A stretch of DNA of 64,000 nt from Zanthoxylum bungeanum (taxonomy: Eukaryota; Streptophyta; Magnoliopsida; Sapindales; Rutaceae). The stretch lies in assembly GCA_019454045.1 (NCBI GenBank), contig SKCR01036125.1:16493-80492 (forward strand). The letters are read 5' to 3'. Below are positions 57,937 through 64,000 of the stretch, one piece after another; the first letter of the stretch is position 1; every line of letters starts with the position of its first letter. The translations under genes and the position numbers were made by a program. The notes below the pieces were generated by a model. That model was not told the origin of the DNA, searched no databases, and saw nothing but the letters and a program-made list of their open reading frames with translations.

Positions 57937-60371
57937 ATGTCTGACACCAGGTCTTCCTCTGCAAACCCTGCTAAACCTCCGACTCCCCCTGTTGAAGAGC
58001 TCTCCTCGAGCTCGGAGGCACCAAGCATAGAGGACCTCGACACTACCCTCACCCCTTCTGAAATTGAACAAGATACTTATCATCAGAGGATCCCTCGGAA
58101 GGACCCAGAGCCCGGTGATTTTAACTCCTCGGCTCTGGACATGGACCGTCCTTCCAAGATAACTGAAGTCGACCTCGCACTGCTCCGGCAACGATATGAC
58201 AGTTCAATAGATATCGCCATTGAAGTCCCCGGGCCAATGGATCGTGCTAGCCAACCTGATGAGGGTTCGGTGGCCCTTCTTCCGGCTTTCTTTGAGTGTG
58301 GTCTTCGGCTACCACTTCAACGTTATTTTGCCTGGATGCTGGCCGAGATGGAGATCGCCCCCTGTCAACTGAGCCTGAACAGCTGGAGGATTTTGGCCGG
58401 CTTCATGTGATTTGGAGTCGGGCGGGACTCGGTGAACCTTCTCTTGAAGAAGTGAAGAGGCTATATCGATTGAAGGCCAACCCAAAAACGCTCCATGGTT
58501 GGTATTACATTTCTACTTATGCTGATTCACCAAACGTTGTCGGCAAGCTCCCCGACTCCAAAAAGAACCTTAAAGACTTATGGTTTTGGGCCACAGGAGA
58601 TTGGGGACGAGTTCTGAGATCGTATGAAGAGGAGGTCTCTGTCCCGGATATCTTTAGAGCGGGAGGTTAGGATTTTAACCCCTAGCGTTCTTACTTTTGA
58701 TTTAATGATAGGATTTTAACTTCTTTAATTCTTCCCAGCCTGTTGGGGGGACGCTCCCAAGGTTTCTCATCAGGTCCGGGAGCGGGTATGCTGGGCTCGG
58801 CGCTATGCCGATCATTGGAAGAAATTGGTTAATGATGCGGCCTTTCTCGAGTCGGGCCTGATTCGGACTGCTCCTCCGAATGTCCCGGGGTGGATAGGTG
58901 GGCTTTTACTAACCTTCTAACCTATCTCCTCGTTTGCTTAGCATGATGATTTTTTGGTTTTGCTCAGATTCTGGACTGACCACCCTTTTTGCCTTTGTTT
59001 TTTTTTTTGTAGGTATGTCGAAAAGGCCAAAGTACTTGGATCAGCTGGTCGGTGTAACAAAGAAAACCGGCCACACTGGAGCCGGGTCTTCCCGGAAATG
59101 GCCAGCAACCGAGGCCAAAAAGGTGGCTGAAGAGGCGGCTCCGTCAGCTACCCGAAGCTTATCTCCCCAATCCAGGGCATCCCAACAGTCTCCACCTGTC
59201 CTGTCAGCCCATCAAAACCTACCAGAAAAATGAAGCGTCCATTTGGGCGGAGGAAGCCGAGCTGGTCCGGGAGGCGGAGGAGGAACGGGTCCTGAGCAAG
59301 AGGCAGCCAGTTCGGAAAGAGAATAGAGTATCGGAGGGTTCCTCTAAAAAAGAAAGGCGCCGTGATTCTTGGCGTAGAAGACCTTGGTCAGGACATTCGG
59401 GAGGCCACTTCTCATTTGGTGCCGGCAATCAATGAACTGGCCGAGGCGATCCCTCATGCTAAAATTCCGAGATACGAAGATCTCTCTCTCGAGGATGTGG
59501 TTACCTTGCTGTGTTCTCAGATGGCAAAGGTAGTTATTCTTCCCTTATTCCCGCCGTGAGTTTATAACTTAGTTTGATTTCTGATTTTCTGTTTCTTTTT
59601 GGCAGGCGACCTATCTTGCGGCCAAGAATAAGGATCTTCTTTTGAGCCTTTTGTCCGAGGGCGGCCAAGCCCAGAGGCTTCAGAACCGACTCTCTGAAAC
59701 GGAAGCCGAGCTAGTTCGCAAAGAAGAAAACATAAAAAATCTGGAGCTGGCTGCCGTTGAGGCTCATACAACAAACAAAGCTCTTCGGGCTGCTACCTCT
59801 TTAGAGAGAAAAAATGACGATGCTGCCAAGAAGGATTTGGAGCCTTCTCAGGCTGATAACAGGATCCTGCAGGTGGAAGTGCGCAGTGTTGAATCTAAGC
59901 TGAGGGCCAAAGACGAGGAATTGGAACGGGCCCGTGCCGATTTTAGGAGAGAGAGAACTTGAGTTGGAGGCCAAGAGGGACTCCATCCGCCTCGAAGGGG
60001 TTGGTGATTGTGCTGAAATTATTCCGATGGTATTGCCCGACCTGGACATGGGGCCCATCCATGCGGCCATTCGCTTTTGTAAATGGGAAATGTCTGAGGA
60101 GGAGTTTCAGAAATGCTTACCCCATTCTCCCGAAGAAGTGATGGATCTAGACCAGATTTCGGTTGCCCTGGTCCTCCCAGCCACTAACGAGGACCGGGCC
60201 GAGGTTCCTGCTCCTGACGAGAACCTCCCCGAGGTTCCTCCGATCTTTGAAGTAAGGGTCTCACAGGTTGTTGATGTAGAAGCTGCTATCCCGCCTCCTG
60301 AGGCCGAGCCGAGCCATCCGTCATCTGAGCCTGCTGAGGAAGAACCACATGCCCCTACGCGGGCTGACTGA
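57937..60371 (+). pseudogene. Antisense multi-exon ORF of gypsy element (Transposase_28-like, coiled-coil tail)
   Basis: Plus-strand gene inside a minus-strand gypsy element. Exons: 57937-58665, 58739-58897, 59013-59529 and 59606-60371. Introns: 58666-58738 (GT-AG), 58898-59012 (GT-AG) and 59530-59605 (GT-AG). Splicing phases (1, 1, 0) keep the reading frame across each junction. Exon 1 encodes a Ser/Pro-rich start (MSDTRSSSANPAKPP), then LPAFFECGLRLPLQRYFAWML...NSWRI and WYYIS...LWFWATGDW. These match the widespread plant 'putative gypsy type transposon' domain (Pfam Transposase_28, from memory). Exon 4 is an alpha-helical, Glu/Lys-rich coiled coil (LSETEAELVRKEENIKNLEL) ending in a Pro/Glu-rich tail. 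This copy is damaged: frameshifts near 58400, between 59215 and 59400, and near 59950. Its role is unknown. It is not Gag: there is no zinc knuckle. Confidence 0.75.
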
Positions 60372-60556
60372 CAAGGGGTAACCCGAACAGGGCCCCGTGT
60401 AATCCTGAACACACTTTATCTATTTATTTGTAATTACTCTTTTCCAGGTCCCTATTTATGTGAATATTTTGTATATTTCTGTTCCACTTTTGTTTTTTTG
60501 ATCTTTCATGACTTGCTCCGGTTGCTCTCCTAAAAACGTCCGCTTAAGGACCGACT
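60372..60556 (+). other. 3' flank of the antisense gene
   Basis: Non-coding, T-rich on the plus strand (TTTATTTGTAATTACTC, TTTTGTTTTTTTGATC), consistent with a plant 3' UTR/poly(A) region. No clear AATAAA is present. Confidence 0.4.
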
Positions 60557-61070
60557 CCGAGCTAGGAGAAACACTTGGCTCACTGGGGGAATGTTATGTC
60601 CCTAGTTTGAGAAGATGGATTTGGTGGGATGTAACCCGACCCCAAGCTGAGAGAAATACTTGGCTCTGGGGGAATGTTACATCCCAGTCCAAAGAAGCCG
60701 ACTCGGTGGGACGTAACCCGACCCCGAGCTGAGAGAAATACTTGGCTTTGGGGGAATGTTACATCCCCAGTCCAAAGATGCCGACTCGATGAGACATAAC
60801 CCGACCCCGAGCTGAGAGAAACATTTGCCACTGGGGGAATGTTACATCCCCAGTCCAAAGAAGCCGACTCGGTGGGACGTAACCGACCCGACCGAGCTGA
60901 GAAACACTTGGCTCTGGGGGATTTTACATCCCCAGTCCAAAGAAGCCGACTCGGTGGGACGTAACCCCCCGAGCTGAGAGAAACACTTTGGCTTCGGCGG
61001 AACGAAATCCGCCCCGAGCCGATTAACCAAGTGGCTTCGGCGGAACGAATCCAGCCCCCAGCCGATTAAT
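60557..61070. repeat. Tandem array A, ~83-bp unit
   Basis: Five to six units of 77-85 bp each contain GAGAGAAA(C/T)ACTTGGCT, GGGGGAATGTTACATCCC, AGTCCAAAGAAGCCGACTCG and GGGACGTAACCCGACC. They start near 60567 and degrade toward 61070, where a shorter GGCTTCGGCGGAACGAA unit is doubled (60990-61060). Minus-strand ORFs across it are repeat-driven. Confidence 0.9.
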
Positions 61071-61340
61071 CCTTGGGACTTTATTTAGAAGGGAAGTGAA
61101 TTAACCTTTTGAATCCCTACCGAATCTGGCACAGGCGTCCCCTTGCCAGACCAGCGAAAAACAAAAACAAAACTTTGAAAATAAAATTTAAAAGGCGGGG
61201 GTGACTTAGCACTTATCCCAAAATAAAACTCTAAAGTGTAAATAATCAGCACGGATTCCTTAAAACAGCGTCTTGTCCGAGGTTTCCAAAACATAATCCT
61301 GAATCTTTCAATTCAGAGTCCCGGCGAACTAGGATTTGGA
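61071..61340. other. Spacer between the two tandem arrays
   Basis: No coding or repeat structure is recognised. It belongs to the 3' region of the gypsy element. Confidence 0.5.
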
Positions 61341-61344
61341 TCAA

Positions 61345-62260
61345 AGAGCGTTTAAAATGGTAAGGGCACATCCTTCATACTTCAGGTCTCCATGGAGCAT
61401 GTGTACTGTTCGAGGGCTCCTCCTTACAACACTGGAGCAAGCATACGCTACGAGGGCACAATCCTTCCCCGTGCTATACTTCTCTTGGATCCAAATGATC
61501 AAAGAAATAAGGATCAAAGAGTTTCCGAGACATTAAGGGCATATTCTTCCTTATGTTCGTTAACATTGGAGCAAGCAATCGCCACGGGGGTATCATCCCT
61601 CCCCGTGCTATACTCTCTTGGATCCAAATTATCAAAGAAATAAGGATCAAAGAGTGTCCGAGATATTAAGGGCATATTCCTCCTTATGTTCGGTAACACT
61701 GGAGCAAGCAATCGCCACGGGGGTATCATCCATCCCCGTGCTATACTTCTCTTGGATCCAAATGATCAAAGAAATAAGGATCAAAGAGTTTCCGAGACAT
61801 TAAGGGCATATTCCTCCTTATGTTCGGTAACACTGGAGCAAGCAATCGCCACGGGGGTATCATCCATGCCCGTGCTATAATTCTCTTGGATCCAAATGAT
61901 CAAAGAAATAAGGATCAAAGAGTGTCTGAGACATTAAGGGCATATTCCTCCTTATGTTCGGTAACACTGGAGCAAGTAATCGCCACGGGGGTATCATCCA
62001 TCCCCGTGCTATACTTCTCTTGGATCCATTAATCAGGTATGTGAGGATCAGAAAGTGTTTGAAACAATAAGGGTATTTGACTCCTTATGTTTGGTAACAC
62101 TGGAGTAAGCGATTGCCACGGGGGTATCATCCCTCCCCGTGTTGTGCTTCTCTTAGATCCATCGGGTAGGCAAAACATATGGTAACGCATTCCTTGCGTT
62201 TGTATCTCCCAAACTGGTCAGGCAGGTTATCCTACGGGGCACCCCATCCCCGTGATTACC
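61345..62260. repeat. Tandem array B, 134-bp unit
   Basis: Six units plus partial ends. The marker GGATCC (AGATCC in the last) stands at 61487, 61620, 61754, 61888, 62022 and 62155, giving periods of 133-134 bp. Each unit holds AAGGGCATATTCCTCCTTATG, GGTAACACTGGAGCAAGCAA and CCACGGGGGTATCATCC. The middle units (61620-62022) are nearly identical, while outer ones diverge, as expected for unequal crossover or slippage. ORFs in it are repeat artefacts. Confidence 0.93.
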
Positions 62261-62671
62261 ATCCCGGAATGTCCCCGATACATATAAGTTGTGGGGTAGT
62301 TGTGCTCCGGCTATTGCGAAGAGTTCTCGTGCTCCTTTATACTTCTTCCCCCTTGATGTGGTCTCGATCTTTTGAAAGTGGTGCGAGTTAGGTCGATTGT
62401 CTATGCCCGGGATTTTTATGGTAGCACTTTGTGATCGGTATGTTATGGGTTTGATGCCTCGACCTTTGATCATCCCTTCGTATCGAGTATATCCCCGGAA
62501 TTTTGAATGTGGCTTTCGATTTTAATTAGAAGAGTGGGTGGAATTTTTGAAAATAGAAAGTTTTATTCATATTCGGGGACATACTGCCCTTCTTACAGCT
62601 CTCTGCGGGACTTTTCGAGAAAGGCTTTACATTAAGCTCCTACCTCTTGTCGGGTTGCTGCAAAAAAGAAT
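62261..62671. other. Gypsy 3' region between pol and array B
   Basis: Non-coding on both strands as far as I can see. Short ORFs lack recognisable domains. Confidence 0.5.
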
Positions 62672-63878
62672 CTACTGAAAGTATTTTCTTAACATCTCGG
62701 TGTTCCAGGGTTTCTTTAATCGAGTGTCGTCCAGATGTTCTAAGATGTAGACCTCTGGCCTTACCACCTCTGCAATTTTATAGGGCCCTTCCCACTTGGC
62801 TCCTAACGAGCCTTCTTCCAGCCTTCGAGTGTTCAGAGTGACTCTTCTTAATACCAGGTCACCCGGGAGAAAGACGCGAGTCCAACTTTTTTGTTGTAGA
62901 AGCGGGCCATCCTTTGTTGATAAACTGCTGTCCTCATGGCTGACTTCTCTTTTTTTTCCTCGATCAGGTCGAGGTGGCTTCTGATAAGCTCTTCATTCTT
63001 TCCGCTCTCAAAATGACGGACCATGTGGGTAGTCATCCCGATCTCTGCTGGAATAACTGCTTCACACCCGTATGATAAGGAAAACGGGGTCTCCCCTGTA
63101 GAATCTTTATAGGTCGTCTGGTGTGCCCACAGTACTTCTGGAAATTCTTCGACCCATAAGCTTTTGTAAGATCCGAGCCGAGCTTTAAGATTTGCTTTGA
63201 TGGTTTTGTTTGCTGCCTCAACCTGTCCGTTTGACTTGGGGTGGGCTGGTGAGGCGAACCTTAAGGCGATCTGGAGGTCTTCGCATAGTTTTCTGAATCC
63301 CTTGCTATCGAACTGTTTTCCGTTGTCAGTGACGACGACACGTGGGATTCCGAACCTGCAGATAATATTCTTCTTCAAAAACTCTGTGGCCTTCTTCTCT
63401 GTGATGGTGGATAGGGGTTCGGCCTCCACCCATTTGGTGAAATAGTCTATGGCCACAATGGCGTACTTCGCTTGTCCACGTCCCTTTGGCATTGGTCTGA
63501 TGATATCTAGCCCCCACTGAGCGAATGGCCAGGGACTGGACAGGGTGGTTAACTGCTCTGCTGGCTGGTGGTGGATATTGGCATTCTTCTGGCATCCTTC
63601 GCATTTCCGGGCTACTCTCATGCCGTCATGATGCATAGTTGGCCAATAGAACCCTTGCCTTAAAGCTTTAAAGGCCATTGATTGTCCTCCGGCGTGACTC
63701 CCACAGATGCCCGCGTGAATTTCCCTGAGTACATAATCGGCCTTTTCTTCCGCCAAACATCTTAGGAGGGGTACTGTGTGGCCCCTCCGGTAGAGCACTC
63801 CTTCGATCAGGGAGAACTTTGTGCTTTTGAATTTTAGTTTCCTAGCTTCCTTCTTATCCTTGGTGTCTGACCGGCGTA
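62672..63878 (-). pseudogene. Gypsy pol 3' end: integrase
   Basis: On the minus strand the frame is open from the junction at 63878. It reads the RNase H/IN linker (KFSLIEGVLYRRGH), the HHCC zinc-binding part (H in REIHAGICGSHAGG, C-x2-C in CEGCQKNANIHH), then the catalytic core with Asp in WGLDII, Asp in VTDNGKQF and Glu in NGQVEAANKTIK. A frameshift near 62880 ends this ORF at 62848. The C-terminal domain (GDLVLRR...KWEGPYKI...LRKYF) continues in another frame to a stop at 62672-62674. The integrase inserts element DNA in the nucleus. Motifs such as QPAEQL and WPFAQWGLDII are typical of TAT-lineage gypsy elements. Confidence 0.88.
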
Positions 63879-64000
63879 ATCACACACGTATAACGCAAGC
63901 GCACGTATCGTTCAAGTAGTATAAAAATATCGATCCCACGAGGACTTAATATCTAAACTATTATTTTATGAGGTCAAATGATTACTAATATCTAACAAGT
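63879..64000. other. Unassigned sequence joined to gypsy pol
   Basis: The pol reading frame stops matching at about 63878. The following sequence (CACACACGTATAACGCAAGCGCACG..., with ATCGATCCCACGAGGA) is of a different character and looks like part of another repeat inserted into, or joined to, the gypsy element. The window ends before it can be identified. Confidence 0.5.

Larger units (their letters stand above)
56331..63878 (-). mobile_element. TAT/Retand-like Ty3/gypsy element, reverse-oriented, incomplete
   Basis: The 3' LTR (56331-57100) is followed by a polypurine tract (reverse), a long 3' region with an antisense gene and two tandem arrays, and the 3' end of pol with integrase on the minus strand (62672-63878). 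Integrase last in pol identifies Ty3/gypsy. The combination of a long 3' region, antisense ORF and tandem repeats between pol and 3' LTR is what is described for Retand/TAT-lineage elements. RT, protease, gag and the 5' LTR lie outside or are lost beyond 63878. Confidence 0.8.

Noticed and set aside
60580..61030. Minus-strand ORFs with repeated DWGCNIPP motifs
   Set aside because: Produced by the ~83-bp tandem array; variable unit length breaks the frame.
61336..62032. Series of similar 60-80 codon ORFs with a repeated LLLDPNDQRNKDQRVSETLRA-like peptide
   Set aside because: They come from the 134-bp tandem array; the period is not a multiple of three, so the frame shifts from unit to unit and cannot encode a long repeat protein.
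1..64000. tRNA, rRNA or 5S-derived (Cassandra-like) sequences
   Set aside because: None was recognised by eye on either strand; the only tRNA-related sites are retroelement primer-binding sites.

Overview
This window is nuclear DNA of a flowering plant, most likely a eudicot with a repeat-rich genome. No intact, host-type multi-exon gene is visible. The reasons for this call are Ty1/copia elements with long LTRs and a tRNA-iMet-type primer site (TGGTATCAGAGC), a TAT/Retand-like Ty3/gypsy element, two CACTA (En/Spm) transposons, and captured plant gene pieces with plant-style introns and telo-box promoter motifs. Almost everything is transposable-element sequence. Every gag/pol copy I could read is broken by stops, frameshifts or deletions.

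Layout. 1-233: unassigned flank. 234-~5840: copia element B (5' LTR, leader, decayed gag, protease and integrase), cut off abruptly and joined to the middle of the LTR of a second copia, C. 5841-43402: element C, with a truncated 5' LTR (to ~7686), a mostly non-coding internal region (7687-16432) and a 3' LTR (16433-18737 plus 43165-43402). The C internal region holds two insertions with target duplications: a solo LTR (8213-10266, GCCTT) and an LTR-like unit (12077-14460, GTTAT). The C 3' LTR is split by copia element D (18738-43164, TSD GTCGG).

Element D contains two further insertions. A CACTA transposon sits in its 5' LTR (19328-24696, TSD AAT). A reverse-oriented copia, F, sits exactly at its LTR/primer-site boundary (26021-35790, TSD CAACA). 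The rest of D carries recognisable gag, integrase, reverse transcriptase and RNase H (37987-41410) and the 3' LTR (41425-43164). The CACTA element is a Pack-type carrier. Its minus strand holds three pieces of the H/ACA snoRNP gene GAR1 and an intact 109-codon ORF for a small membrane/coiled-coil protein.

43403-53262 is a gypsy-like LTR fragment split by a reverse copia of the C family (C', 43823-51226, TSD ATTAC). 53263-55442 is the end of another CACTA element with a decayed TNP2 transposase. 55443-56330 is unassigned. 56331 to ~63878 is a reverse-oriented TAT/Retand-like gypsy element: its 3' LTR, a plus-strand (antisense) four-coding-exon ORF with its own apparent TATA box and 5'-UTR intron, two tandem-repeat arrays (about 83 bp and 134 bp), and the integrase end of pol. 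63879-64000 is foreign sequence joined to that pol.

The most interesting points are the Pack-CACTA with a captured nucleolar gene and its telo-box promoter, the antisense transcription unit of the gypsy element, and short repeated GCCAAAG-core motifs in the leaders of two copia families. All coordinates and homology calls come from reading the sequence by eye. Family names are recognised from motifs, not from searches.
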